From contig NW_002060946.1 of NCBI RefSeq assembly GCF_000150275.1, forward strand, positions 2,747,454 to 2,811,453: 64,000 nt of DNA. Direction: 5' to 3'. Made by a program: the position numbers and the translations under genes. Numbering within the stretch: the first letter of the stretch is position 1; each line of letters begins with the position of its first letter. The DNA is from Trichoplax adhaerens (Eukaryota; Placozoa; Uniplacotomia; Trichoplacea; Trichoplacidae). Of the stretch, positions 32,550 through 44,141 are shown in pieces. Below the pieces are notes generated by a model. It searched no databases. It saw only the letters and a list, made by a program, of their open reading frames with translations, and was not told the DNA's origin.

Positions 32550-33429
32550 TCTTGACTTGGATTATCAATCATGCAGTATAATCAGTATAGGATAACATTT
32601 ACTGAATGTACAGCTTCACAATATTAAAGTACAAAGTTTTGAAAGCACTGTCAACGGGAATATTAATTGGATTCATTCTTGGTGCCGATTTACATCTTGC
32701 ATAGCTTAATACATATTCTACATGCGACAAAAACTTAATACGATATTTCAACTTTGCCCATCATATACAATAGCAAGTTTTCTGTTCTAATTTAATTGGT
32801 TTGAAGATGTAATTCTATGAGCTGCAGATACAATCATGACGATATCATTACACTTTCAACGTTTGACCTTGTGTAAATTATTTGTGTAGATAACTAATAA
32901 AACATTGTATTATATTCCTAAAATAATCTTATCTTAATTATGAAAGAAGATCTGAAGATAACTAACTACAGCGCATAATTATATTATAAATATTATTTAT
33001 TTCCATGTAACATGCTAATAAACGAAGTTTTATTATGTAAGTTTTATTGCTGATTGTTAGTAGATTAAATTTCATGTCAGAAATACTTAAAAATAAAAAT
33101 GCAATACTGCTGGTTAGGAAAAACCATAGCATTAAAATGAATTAGACTGGAAGTACTCCCTAAATGGTAAAATTCAGTTAATGACTACAGATACTCTGGT
33201 AGCATATTTAATTATCGTCAGATTAAAAAATGAGAAATCTACTTTACCCATTAGTATTTTACCAATACTGTAATTATTTGTACCACATCAAGCCAATACA
33301 TATGAGGTATATTTACTATTATATTAACGTAGAGCTTCATCATGGCCATTTTCTAGCACGCCATGCAAGGATTAGAACAATTTTAAAAATAAATCAGCTG
33401 CAAAAAGATATATAATATTGTTATGGATA
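32550..33429. other. Intergenic, ATG101 and MEST-like 3' ends facing
   Basis: About 880 bases holding the two 3' UTRs. It is AT-rich, and I see no exon or structured repeat in it. Confidence 0.6.
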
Positions 33430-34531
33430 TTACAATTTCGCCTGATTTTTTGCGTCTTTCTTTGCATTTGTGGCAGATTTATTGTTAGCCTCAGACCGTG
33501 GTGATTCATTTGACTGAGGAGCGGAATTGGATTTAGTCACATTAGGCATTATAGATTTCCTGAAATTTTGATACGCATTAAACATTTCTCGTGGCTTTTC
33601 TAAATACGGATAATGACCTGCACCATTCAGTTCTACGATAGAATCCGCGGATACATTTCGCCTGATAAATTTTTCGCATAGGAATTGAAAATATTAACAA
33701 CATGCATTGATAACGAATTATTATCAAATAAATTTGTTGTGATAAAGAGTCTTCTAAAAAATAGTGGATAAAATATGAACTACACTTTCTTGTAACTTCA
33801 CTTAATTACATATATATCGGTTCGTCTCACAACTATAAGGAATAGCTAAATTATTACATCAAGATCCATCGTTTAAATACAATCAGTTACGGAATGATTT
33901 TTCCCCAATACAATCATATCTTGCCTATTACAATTGTAATCTTAAGCTAACTTGGGGCTGCACTACACTTGTAAATGCCCCATTAAGTGTAGTTATAAAA
34001 TAGTAAGCTACATTATTAGGAGTTATTTACAATAAAGCTTATTTAAGGTCTGACAAGAATAGAAACCTTTGTCTGACGAATAGTTAATGAATTATACGGT
34101 ACTTACTTCCAAGCACCAATGATATCGTCACCAACATGCGGATCTTCCATACCAACGATAAAATATCCTATCAAATTAAATTTTAAAATATTATTTTACC
34201 ACATAACATATATTTGATAGTGTTGCAAAACATTTAACTATTAATAATAGAATGCACTAACTCTAAATATGCCAGCATTCATCATTTTCAAATTTTTACT
34301 ACATACTTGGGACTTTGGTTTGGCGGATAGCTCTTGTATGTCTGCTCGCTTGATTAATGCGATCCACTGTATAGTAAACAAATTTATTAGCTACCGCGTT
34401 TCCGTAATTAAAGCGAAAAATTGCCCATTCGTCTTTAAGTTCATTCAATCTAGGTTTGGTTGACCCATATAATTTCAGTAAAGTATCAGCGAATAGATTG
34501 AAGCCATACACATAGCGGCAAATGATAGCAC
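33430..34531 (-). CDS. MEST: MEST-like alpha/beta hydrolase, copy 1, 5' part missing
   Basis: Paralogue of the complete gene at 36764-38620. Three exons are read in order: 34531-34307, 34167-34107, 33661-33430. They correspond to exons 4-6 of the second copy with identical intron phases; the middle exon is 61 bases in both. Shared residues include ELKDEWAIF, NKFVYYTVDRINQA, RYFIVGMEDPH and the catalytic His in GAGHYPYLEKP. The C terminus runs about 35 residues longer than in copy 2 and is rich in Lys, Asn and Ser. The nucleophile-bearing exons are absent: an assembly gap begins 81 bases upstream, and nothing like them follows it. The frame and splice sites are intact, so this may be a full gene cut by misassembly or a truncated but still open duplicate. 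Confidence 0.85.
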
Positions 34532-34612
34532 CTTATATCAATAACGCTTAGATTAGTTATGATCATGGAATAACTTGGATAAAAATTAGATTGGAGTGCC
34601 GGTAGAGCAATA

Positions 34613-34662
34613 NNNNNNNNNNNNNNNNNNNNNNNNNNNNNNNNNNNNNNNNNNNNNNNNNN
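34613..34662. other. Assembly gap (50 N)
   Basis: A run of exactly 50 N, probably a place-holder of unknown true size. It falls where the first three exons of MEST-like copy 1 would be expected. Confidence 0.95.
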
Positions 34663-34689
34663 GATCCACTAATTTTTAACGTTCATATA

Positions 34690-34730
34690 AAAGTCTAAGG
34701 GTCAGAGATTTAAAGCCACAGGCGGCTAAG
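34690..34730. repeat. Dispersed short repeat, copy near the gap
   Basis: AAAGTCTAAGGGTCAG, then GATTT and AGGCGGCTAAG. A related stretch at 39356-39395 shares AAAGTCTAAGGGTCAG, GATTT and AGGAGGCTAAG. Only about 40 bases are alike, so the family is uncertain. Confidence 0.4.
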
Positions 34731-36091
34731 TATTGGGTCAATTCGGCGGCCACCTGCGGTTATGATTTTTTGAAAGCTGTTCCTATTTTTATACAACAGT
34801 ATCTTCAGCGTCCTATACCTTACTTCCTATCTGTTGCTTCATTATTATTTCAAATTTGTGCATCTAATCCAGTAAATTAGCTACAGCAGCAATTAATTAA
34901 TCGTTTGTGTCTGCACTATGCTATTGCTGTTATTAAGTCAAAGAATGTACGGACCAGTATATTATATTAATTGTAACAGTCGATAGGGTAATTTGCACCT
35001 ATCTCACATCTACTTTGGCGTGCACTTTGATATTTATTCATCAACGACTATCATGCTTGATTATAATAAAGCAGACATCATACCTACAAGTGTATCTACG
35101 TACTATATAAGCTATAGACTGTTGCAACTGAGTATACAGTAATATTATAGTAATATTATTGTATAAAATATAAATTAATGAACAATTGTAAGCCTACTTC
35201 ATGGGCTTTATTTTATTACTTATTGCATGATGTAGTCACTTAGTGACCTAGTTAAAATCATAACTAACGTAAACGTTCCGTTGCATTAATCGCTATTTCA
35301 ACTAAACAGCTTGTATATACTATAAATTATATTGCTAATATAATCTGTTTCGTGCAACTTACCGAATGACTAATGTTTATTAATGTAATGAGGGTTTAGA
35401 TTTGCGAATTTTAAAAATAATTTTTACGACTGCAACGTAACGTACGTACGCTATCTTAAAATAAAAAATTTCTCATTAATTAATCTATAAATCATGGACT
35501 ACCGGAACATATATCTTCTACATAATATATTTTTGTGAATTTTTTCTGGTAATTCATAATCTAAATGGAGATCCATAGAGTGCGTCATTTCCGATATTTA
35601 TGTAATTCTCATGATAGTACAGTATCGTAACAGTTGCATAAAAAAAGTACTACGAATCCGTTCTAAATCACGACTGTGCTTTACCCAATGTATAGCGTTC
35701 ATATATACTTTATAACGCTATAAATTAGTGTCATAGAAGTCCGTACATGTAGTATACAGTATAGTCCTAAAATAATAGTGTAGTACCCACTTGCGTATAG
35801 CTTCTTTCTTGATTTGTTGAATACAGCAGTAAAGTTGCCAAGTCACTGAACGACTATTTACCTATTAAATTATCTATTTATTTATATTTCATTTCTACAT
35901 TTGCATACAGCCTGGTATAGTTTATGAAATCAGTACATCGGGACTAATATATTGTATGCTATGTGAGTATCATACAAACTTTAATGTCATTGTAGTAGCT
36001 ATATACTGCACTGCAAGTAAAAATCCGCATAGAATATATCTTCGCTCAATAACCTAGTTAATATTTTGAGAATTTCTTTTACGTAACAATT

Positions 36092-36613
36092 ATGAGAACG
36101 AATAAAGTATCGGAAAATGAAATAGCAGAATATGTACAAAGAAAAGGTGAGTGCTTTTGTTTCTAACAAATAGATTAACGAGTCATAAATCTAGCTAGGA
36201 GTTGATACGATAGTAATTACTCGTATAATTATTGAAATTAGCACTTCTAAAATAATATTGTACTGGAATTTTCTAGAGATCTTCGTCATTAAGCGAATCC
36301 TCGGGCAACTACGGTAACCAAGGACTTTTAACAATTTCGTTTACTGTAATTTTATGGTATAAATTGAAATTTAAGACTTTTAGAATTATATCTAGTAGTT
36401 GGATACTATAAAACTTCAATTATTCCCTAATAATATTACAATAATAAGAAATCTTCTATGATTTTATTATAACTTAAAAGAGTACCTATTCAGTGAATTA
36501 CAGTTTCCAATAATGTTAGAGTATCTGCTACTATTTAGCTACTCTGTTTAGATTAAGATAATAATTTAGGCAATCGATGTAATAACGTAATATTTTCTTT
36601 AGCATGAAGAAAT
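36092..36613 (+). CDS. Possible tiny spliced gene, unrecognised
   Basis: ATG at 36092 opens 18 codons and ends at a GTGAGT donor (36147). A second piece, 36277-36313, has a TTTTCTAG acceptor and a GTAACC donor in the right phase and encodes EIFVIKRILGQLR. A third, from 36603, would add only RMKK and a stop. The total is about 35 residues, basic, with no family I know. It may be chance: short exon-like pieces are common in AT-rich DNA. Confidence 0.15.
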
Positions 36614-36763
36614 GAACTACTTTCGTTCAACCTGTGCATATTAAGATGGTAGGGTATTTCTCTTTAATTAATTTATATATGGATCATTATCTTTAGGACA
36701 ATCATTAATTTCTTGAAATTACTTTTAATTCATTTTATTGCCCATCTGCATTTGATGTAGTTT

Positions 36764-38620
36764 TTAATTTGATAATAGAGATTTCCTGAAATTTTTGTAT
36801 ATTTCAAACGTTTCTTGAGGCTTTTCTAAGTGTGGATAGTGACCTGCTTGATCTAGCTCTGCAATAGAGTCCTCCGATACCTTTCGCCTAATGATTTTCA
36901 TGAGAGGAATTGAAAATATTAAATAATGAATGTTTATAGCTGATTAGAAACTCGCAAGCTAATATATACATATTAATCTCAGTAAAGCTAAGTTACAACT
37001 AGCAAGTGGTATGCTAGAAGAAAGCTGACTCATTACACGATGATTATTACTAGTAGCTAGGCAAAAGCAAGCAACTACATTTATACTTACTTCCAAGTAT
37101 CGATAATGGTTTTACTGATATGTGAATCAGCCATACCAAAAATAAAATACCCTAATAAATTTAAAGGTATGATTTTATAACCATGTATTACAGCGAAGAT
37201 AAAGTCACTGAGTTTATAATAATATGCACTTGATATTGATAGGTAATAACAATAAATAGGATCAAAGAGCGGATAAAGAGCTCTTAGTAATGCTAAAAAT
37301 TGATCGATCACGCTTATTGTGTAGACTTTACGCACTTGGTACATTCGTTTCTTGAAGAGTTTTTGCATGTCTATTTGCTTGATTTATACGATCCACCGTA
37401 TAGTAAACAAATTTATTAATTATTGCATTTCCATTATTCCAGCAAAAAATTGCCCATGTATCTTTTAGTTCGCTTTGACTGGGCTTACTAGTTGGTCCAT
37501 AAAACTTGAAAATAGTATTAGCAAATAAATGGAAGCCATACACATAACGAGCAATAAAAGCACCTTGAATTAAAAATAATAAATTGCAGATGACTTTTAG
37601 AAATTACGTTAATAAATGATTAATTAAAACCGTTAAGTGGTAAATACGCGTGATAGAATCGTATAATAAATACGTGAATAGCTTACCAACATAGGGCAAC
37701 AATATTATTTTTTCTATTGGCATTATGTAGGTGTCTTCAACTATTACACGACCATTTAAGACACATAAACTATTAATGTTAAGATTTTGAGCGCTACCGC
37801 TTGTCTTACTTCTTTTTCGATCTTCGTATCTGTAAATGATGGAAATTTGAAGACTTACGTAAGATTATTTAGCATAAATTTCCGTTCAAGACTTTTAAGT
37901 TATGGATTTTCGCAGATAGAAATATATATGTATTCCATCGCTTGATCATTATCATACTCGTAGATTAAAATAAGATATGTGATAGGTTAAAATGCTACTA
38001 TATGACCTTGTTAATAATTCCATAGCTACATTAGCACCCATGTCGCTTGCAAAGATATGAACGTCTTGTATACCAAGCTCATACATCATATGCTCATATA
38101 AATCGGCATGAAATGCTAGATCATAGGTAGTATTATTTGGCTTATCACTGAAACCGCAGCCAAGCATGTCTACAGAAACAACCCGTCGATTGATTGTTTT
38201 CAATTGGCTACAGATTCTTCGCCAATCATAGGAACTTTGAGTAAAACCATGAATTAATAGAATTGCATCATTATCTCGCCGACCTTCCTCATCTAAAATT
38301 GTAAATGGACAGCATTAGAAGCGTACGTTATAATTGGTACTTACAGTGCTTAGAATGGGTGTTATTTCAATTTACATAACATTACATTTATTATTGTCGA
38401 TCAAGATTGTACTATAGTGTATAACCTATAAGTTATGATTACCTCTATAGTATACTTTGCAATCGCGAAACATTTTATAAGAACCATTAGCTCTCCATTT
38501 CTCAATTTTAGAGGAGAGTCTTGGAACAGGATAAAATGCATAAATAGCAGCGAAACCAGCTCCGGCCAATGCAAGGGCTGAAGCAAAAGTCTGCATGTTT
38601 CGAGACTGTTGGGCATTCAA
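36764..38620 (-). CDS. MEST: MEST-like alpha/beta hydrolase, copy 2 (complete)
   Basis: Member of the mesoderm-specific transcript family of alpha/beta hydrolases, related to epoxide hydrolases and haloalkane dehalogenases; vertebrate MEST is ER-associated, substrate unclear. Exons in reading order: 38620-38443, 38292-38007, 37829-37687, 37563-37336, 37151-37091, 36887-36764, giving 339 aa (human 335). An N-terminal hydrophobic segment (about residues 10-30) should anchor it. Motifs: LLIHGFTQSSYDW with the HG oxyanion pair (74-75), VVSVDMLGCGFSDKP, nucleophile D143 in ASDMGAN, cap region YGPTSKPSQSELKDTWAIF and catalytic H315 in QAGHYPHLEKP. The MEST-specific cap match separates it from general epoxide hydrolases. 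Copy 1 lies downstream on the same strand, and CEP41 lies upstream, head to head, 2.5 kb away. Confidence 0.93.
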
Positions 38621-39355
38621 ATTGACATTCGTTATTAGCCTTCAATTGGTATTTTTTACAGGATTAACACACATTATCATTTACAATTGTAAATAATATT
38701 ACTGTAGATAATTTATCAGAAACATGAAAACGATACGTTTTTGGTTAGGTGCCCTATTAGTAGTATCTTAGTGACTCTAACAGTGTTGACATTGATGGAA
38801 ATACGTAGACAAGAGAACTATTTTAGCTGATTGTGCTAAATTATGTTATGAAAGCTAATTAATTAAGTTACTTAATATAAAACATTTAAGGACCAGATCA
38901 AGTGTACACTGCACAGCGTACAGTATTCAACTTAGTAAATATCGAAATTACATGCATTTCCTCCTCGTGAATACAATCGTGATATGATAATCTTACAGCA
39001 TGGTTAAAACTATTGTATTTGCAATTTAAAAGTCCACTTGATATTATTACTACAGTTAATGCGTTTTCTCCTATAAACCGTGGTACAGTCGCTTGTTTAT
39101 ATTTATTATTATTGGCAGCCTTGCTTACAAAGATGTTTGACCAAGTTGCAAGAATCATTTAGAAATGAATGGCTTTCTTAATCGTTCTGAAAATTTAAAC
39201 CACAACAGGTGCAAGATGCTATTGGAGGCCAATTTTGGTGTTGTAGAAGAGGTCAATAGGCAGAAGATGAACTAAAGTATTCCTTTCATCAAGAAAAGTA
39301 TAGGAGCGACACAGTCGACAATGTTGTTTTATTTTATTTACGCAAGCAATTTATC

Positions 39356-39395
39356 AAAGTCTAAGGGTCAGGATTTCTAACCGTAGGAGGCTAAG
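39356..39395. repeat. Dispersed short repeat, second copy
   Basis: Related to 34690-34730; see that entry. Confidence 0.4.
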
Positions 39396-40090
39396 AGCAT
39401 CCAGCATAATCAAACATTCTACAGTCAAATGTTGACTTTACTGTGCGGCCTAGACGATGCAGATTGATGCAAGATAATTTGAATTCAGTATAGATTTACA
39501 GCTGTTAATACTTAATAGCATGTAGGTGATGTCGTCTGCTTGCATCATCAAGTAGTCTGCATGTAAACACCGTACTGGATATCAAGATGGCGAATTCATT
39601 TGAGAGGTGTTTATCAACCTACCACCAGTACTGTGATTTCTATACTGAAATCGGGGTAAGGGTGATATTTTTTCTTTCGTAGTTCCTGTAGTCACTCCAC
39701 TCATGCTCCATTGCTGTCTGGTGAAGTCTTTGAAAGATTGCAAACTACCTTACTGATGAACTGTAGTACAGCACCATATATGATGATATATCTCCCGATA
39801 TGAAGACGTCGTGTCGAGGATGAGATCGACATATTTTTATAGACTAACTTACACGGACCTTTTTGAATATTGTAACAAAAGCAGCTTTTTATCTTCCGTT
39901 TTGGTAGGTTGAGCTTTATTGGGGATTTAGTCAACTTATACAGAATAAGATATAGTCTGGCGCATTTCAATACTGTCGACAATTTCAGTTCATTACTCGC
40001 GTAATAATAATTATTATTAGGGAAAATTTATTATTATCGACTGGATGCTCCCACTGCTGTCTAGTGAAGTCCAACAAAAACGCCTTCTTC

Positions 40091-40130
40091 TACAGTGTAT
40101 AGTGTACAGTACAGTGTACTATACACTGTA
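40091..40130. repeat. Perfect inverted repeat in the GTAC word family
   Basis: TACAGTGTATAGT (40091-40103) and ACTATACACTGTA (40118-40130) are exact reverse complements around a 14-base loop made of further GTACAGTAC words. It resembles the elements clustered at 27.8-28.9 kb. Confidence 0.8.
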
Positions 40131-40489
40131 CGCTACCGTACTGTAGCGTGCTGTGTGTATGTCGGTTGTTTAGTAACAGCGGCAAAACAACCAACCACTT
40201 CAGTTTGAAAACATGCACTTGTTGGCGATAGGTAGAGTGCGCATGGAGGCATTTACGTATTGGGCTTTCTATCACTACTTTCGACAACAAGTGGAATCGT
40301 ACTACTGCAAGAAAAACGTTGGAAACGTATTGTAATCCACAGCACTATCCTACGGTCGAGAGGCTGTTCTACTCTATCGCACCGTAGGCAGTCCACGGTA
40401 ATACGCGCTACATAACCGAATTTAAAATTAAACCTAATAATTTTTAATAAATTTGGCAAAGTGATCTTCTATATTGATAATTTTCCCTT

Positions 40490-40589
40490 AAAATTATTCA
40501 ATTTGGATTGGAAGAATCAATCGTGCATTGGGTTGCAACTCTTTCCAACCTCTTCATCATCTGGAATATTGGGTATAGAACCGTAGATC
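40490..40589. repeat. Direct repeat of about 100 bp, copy 1
   Basis: AATTATTCAATTTGGATTGG, then GCATTGGGTTGCAACTC and AATATTGGGTATA. It recurs at 40656-40759 with a few changes and a short insertion (CCAG after CTTT..CTCTT). A preceding CTACATAACCGAATTT phrase is also repeated (near 40409 and 40634). Confidence 0.85.
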
Positions 40590-40655
40590 CGTTCAAATTT
40601 ATTAGAATATTATACCATCTACGGGAATATACTCTACATAACCGAATTTGAAATT

Positions 40656-40759
40656 AAAATTATTCAATTTGGATTGGAAGAATCAATCGCGCATTGGGTT
40701 GCAACTCTTTCCAACCTCTTCCAGCATCATCCACAATATTGGGTATACAAGTGTAGATC
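40656..40759. repeat. Direct repeat of about 100 bp, copy 2
   Basis: Second copy of 40490-40589, same orientation. Confidence 0.85.
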
Positions 40760-41123
40760 AGTAAATCGCTGATTGCAGTGTTATCAATTGATTTCATTAC
40801 CAGAAAATTAACCAAGATGTCTACAAGTCGAGCCAGCCAAGTAAGTAGAAAGAGGAATATCAATACTGTGTAGAAGGAATGACATCGATGCGACATTTCT
40901 ACTCAATGGTATACAGGATCTATGTTAGTGCAAGTCAAATACTGTACATGTACAACATGCAATTTTAATTACAATTATACTTTTAATGTATTCCATCTAT
41001 GCATGATCAACTATTATAGAATGAAAGAAGAGTTTCTGTTATACTGTAGGTTAAGCAAGTGATGTTATCAGTAATAATAATAATTTTACTGTACTATACG
41101 ACTGTAGTGACCGTCTAAAACCG

Positions 41124-44100
41124 ATGATTGTACCAAGTAGTTATTCGCGTCGGGTATAGAGTATGGTTCATCCAGATGAAACTTCACTTGACAAGTAATC
41201 AAGATGAACAAGATTATTGATGATTTTATCGAATGATTCTTCCATTCAATTAGAATTTAAACAAGAAGATACCTAGGAATCCTAGATATGAACATGTTAA
41301 AAGAACCGTCGATACAGGTAGAAATGAATTCATCATTGTTGACGTTAACTTAACCAAACGGACTACAGTATAGTTTATGTAAAGTGGCGTAGCCCTACTT
41401 GATTGCAATTGAAACGTCAGACCATCCTTATTTTCAAGACACAAATCTTATACAACACAAAATTATCCACTCTTCAATTGAATTATCCCTTTGAAAATCT
41501 TTTTCCTATCAATGGAGTCTTGTATAGCCTAGAATTAATATACCCTACTGTATTGTATGTACTACGGTTAAAATCAAAATTCGTTTGCTGTAATAACACG
41601 TATAACGGTAGACTGTCAATACAAGATGTTGCTACATGGCAAGTAACGCCTCCTAAAATATCTAAAGCAAATATAATGTCTCAACAAATTTTATTGATTT
41701 TATTGTATAGGTGCAAGTGTCACTAATTATGCCGAAAAAATGGAAGAGTTAAATAAAAGTAAGTAATAGTAAGAAATGATGTGACTTATTTGATTTTCAA
41801 CAAGTTAATTATTGTAATAGACTATGAATGGAGTGATCACCTGAAACATTATTATGACATGATTGATGCAATGATTTCACGTGAAATCATTTACATCGTA
41901 CAGGCTATACTGTTGTGTAATATACCTCTATACAGTACGATGGATAAATAATTAATTAAATCACTCTCTGTATAATTGTAGTAGATAGAAATTACAGAAC
42001 AATTGGATAATGTAAAATAAAGGTTGATACCGTTGAAGAATTTTAACCGGAAAGTTAGAAATTAAAATAGTGAATTCCTCTCAAATGTCCTACTATTGCA
42101 TAATCATTCCTATTTACAGTTGATATTATTGTCATACTTTAACAAAATCGCCCATACCATAACTTCAGGAATATCAAAGTGTTTTCTATAATATAGATGT
42201 TGATGTGGGAAATGCCGGTAGTAATTACGCCTTATTACACGGGTATATTAATGCTCAGTTAATTGATATAAACTAGACTACAAGTACAGAAAAGATGAAA
42301 TTTTTAGAAGGATGAAATGTACCACTTTTGTACAGCTGGTAAATACTCTAATCTTTTTAAATTGCATATCTAGTTTAAAACTTGTATGACAATGATCATG
42401 CCATCATTTTAAAATCTCTGATTAGCTAAATTTCGTATCACCATTTCCATCGTCTCTAGTTACTTCAAGTAGCTGATCTTGCCCAACAAGAAGAAATTGC
42501 TGGTAGGTCCCTTCCTTCCGTACATTTTATCATTTATTATTTCTTCCATGTAGCAATGTCATACTCATAAATCGAAATTGTTTATTGGAATTAACCAATC
42601 TAAGCGGCACTTGCTATTGCATTATATTTTAGCCATGGAAGCTGATGCAGTACGAAATTCCAGATTAGATAATGAAGCCGTTGCTAATAGATCCGATCAA
42701 TCTTTAGAGGAGGACGATGCTCTCGACACCAGCCGGTCAACGTTGCAGGGGTAATAATTTACGAACATAAAGTTAGCTATACCTGACGTAATCACTGATC
42801 ATTTTTTACTGTCCTTTTTGACAGTGTCATTAAAGGATTCGGCGAAGTAGATATACAAGAAATAAAGTCAACACCGGAAAACAACACACAGAAACCAATT
42901 GTGAAATCGCCTATCACAAATCCTTACGGTGTAGACGATTCTTCCCCATTTCTTTTGCTTGACGTTCGCAATCCAGACTCTTTTAGACTTTGTCATATAG
43001 TTGGAGGTATGATGCTTATGTAGGCTTAAGCTTAGTTTACAGCTATTGATGTTATCCTATCTGCTCTTATCAAATTTAATCTATTGTATTTTTATTAGCA
43101 AAAAACTATCCAACGACCTTGCTATCGAGATCATGCAACTATTTTTCCAAAGAAATTTTAGTTTATGTATCCTAAGCATACATTCAGATTGATATTACTC
43201 TCATTAAGTTGCCCATTGAATACAGTTGTACTATCTTTTGCATATAATTTTCTTAACAAAGATGCTACTCTAGAAAAACAAACCTGGTAAAATTATAATC
43301 TTGTATGACGAAGATGAAACCGTTGCTCCTCAAACTGCTACCACATTTGTACAACGAGAAGTAGACAATGTTTTTATACTATCAGGAGGTTTGTCTTCAC
43401 TTTAAATTATCAATTTTTGTTGCACATTTTCATTATATTATAATTGTCCATTTTTTGAATATATTCAGGAATGAAAGTGCTGTATAAAAAATTTCCTGAA
43501 GGGATGATCCGAGGAACATTGCCAGCGTCATGTCAACCTTCTCCGCCAACAGAAAGAAGAGCTAAGAAAACTTCTTCTAGCAAATCCTCAGCAAAACCTG
43601 GGTCAGCAGGCATGATTAAGGCTGCCATGCAGTCAGTCGTTAAACTTAGGCCAATTATTCCAGGAGAGCAAGAAATATTGACTGCTGATGATATCTTTTC
43701 ATAACAACTAATTTCTAGCGTAATTCTTGAATTTAAGCGATATACGACATATAGTGATGTATATATATATATATACTGCATGATGCTATACCGTGACGGA
43801 CAATGTAGGTGTTAAATTAATGTTATTCTCCTATTGCATGAATGTTTATCACGTTCTAGTAAGTTTTGTAAATTAAACTGGTTTTTCCTTAATCATAACT
43901 ACATGCTGAAATTATTCGAGAAGTTCTTGATGTTCACTTATTCGAAGAAGCAAAGACCCAAAGTATGTCTGAGCTATAACTTGAATATTTTATCTTTTGC
44001 AAATTTCTAACGATTATTAATATGCAATACACTCTAAAAGGTCGGTTATCTAGTGTACAAACTTCAAGATCATCGAGTATTATGACAAGTCGATCAGCTG

Positions 44101-44141
44101 CTAGTTCCGCCTCTGGTATGCATTCTAAGCCGTGGAAGTGA
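41124..44141 (+). CDS. CEP41: Centrosomal protein 41 (rhodanese-like, ciliary)
   Basis: Centrosome and cilium protein needed in vertebrates for tubulin glutamylation along the axoneme. Secure exons: 41254-41317, 41711-41758, 42277-42338, 42460-42502, 42633-42750, 42825-43006, 43099-43166, 43274-43388, 43469-43690, 43903-43962, 44041-44141. With a tentative first exon (41124-41153, [10 protein letters not shown]) the protein is 370 aa; human is 373. The N part has [24 protein letters not shown] and [18 protein letters not shown]. The rhodanese fold runs from [13 protein letters not shown] to [15 protein letters not shown]; its active loop is LYDEDE, without catalytic Cys, as in other CEP41 proteins. 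The C terminus is HSKPWK. Two introns (43167-43273 and 43691-43902) look U12-type. The start exon is the least certain part. Confidence 0.93.
43167..43273 (+). other. Candidate U12-type GT-AG intron in CEP41
   Basis: The donor reads GTATCCTAAG (seven of nine to the minor consensus). TTTTCTTAAC, close to the U12 branch consensus, lies about 17 bases before the AG. It joins ILVY to KNKPGKIII in frame within the rhodanese domain. Confidence 0.6.
43691..43902 (+). other. AT-AC intron in CEP41, U12-type
   Basis: The exon ends at GCTGATG and the intron begins ATATCTTTTC, one base off the U12 AT-AC consensus ATATCCTTT. It ends TTTTTCCTTAATCATAACTAC, with a branch-like TTCCTTAAT about 10 bases before the final AC. 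Splicing links TADD to [10 protein letters not shown] in phase and leads to the KPWK-ending exon. Reading through instead gives a stop at 43702-43704, and no GT donor in the preceding exon would rescue the frame without removing conserved sequence. Confidence 0.75.

Larger units (their letters stand above)
34663..36763. other. Intergenic between the two MEST-like genes
   Basis: About 2.1 kb with no 5' exons for MEST-like copy 1. Near its left end (34690-34730) is a stretch also found at 39356-39395. A weak three-piece open frame on the plus strand (36092-36613) is listed separately. Confidence 0.5.
38621..41123. other. Divergent intergenic region, MEST-like to CEP41
   Basis: 2.5 kb between two genes that start away from each other, so it should hold both promoters. 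It contains a dispersed short repeat (39356-39395), a perfect 13-bp hairpin (40091-40130) and a direct repeat (40490-40589 and 40656-40759). A short phrase TGCTGTCTGGTGAAGTC near 39711 recurs as TGCTGTCTAGTGAAGTC near 40055. I recognise no gene. Confidence 0.55.

Noticed and set aside
43691-43704. Ending CEP41 at the stop 43702-43704
   Set aside because: This loses the conserved C-terminal exons. An in-phase AT-AC intron with a U12-like donor and branch gives a protein of the expected length ending in KPWK.
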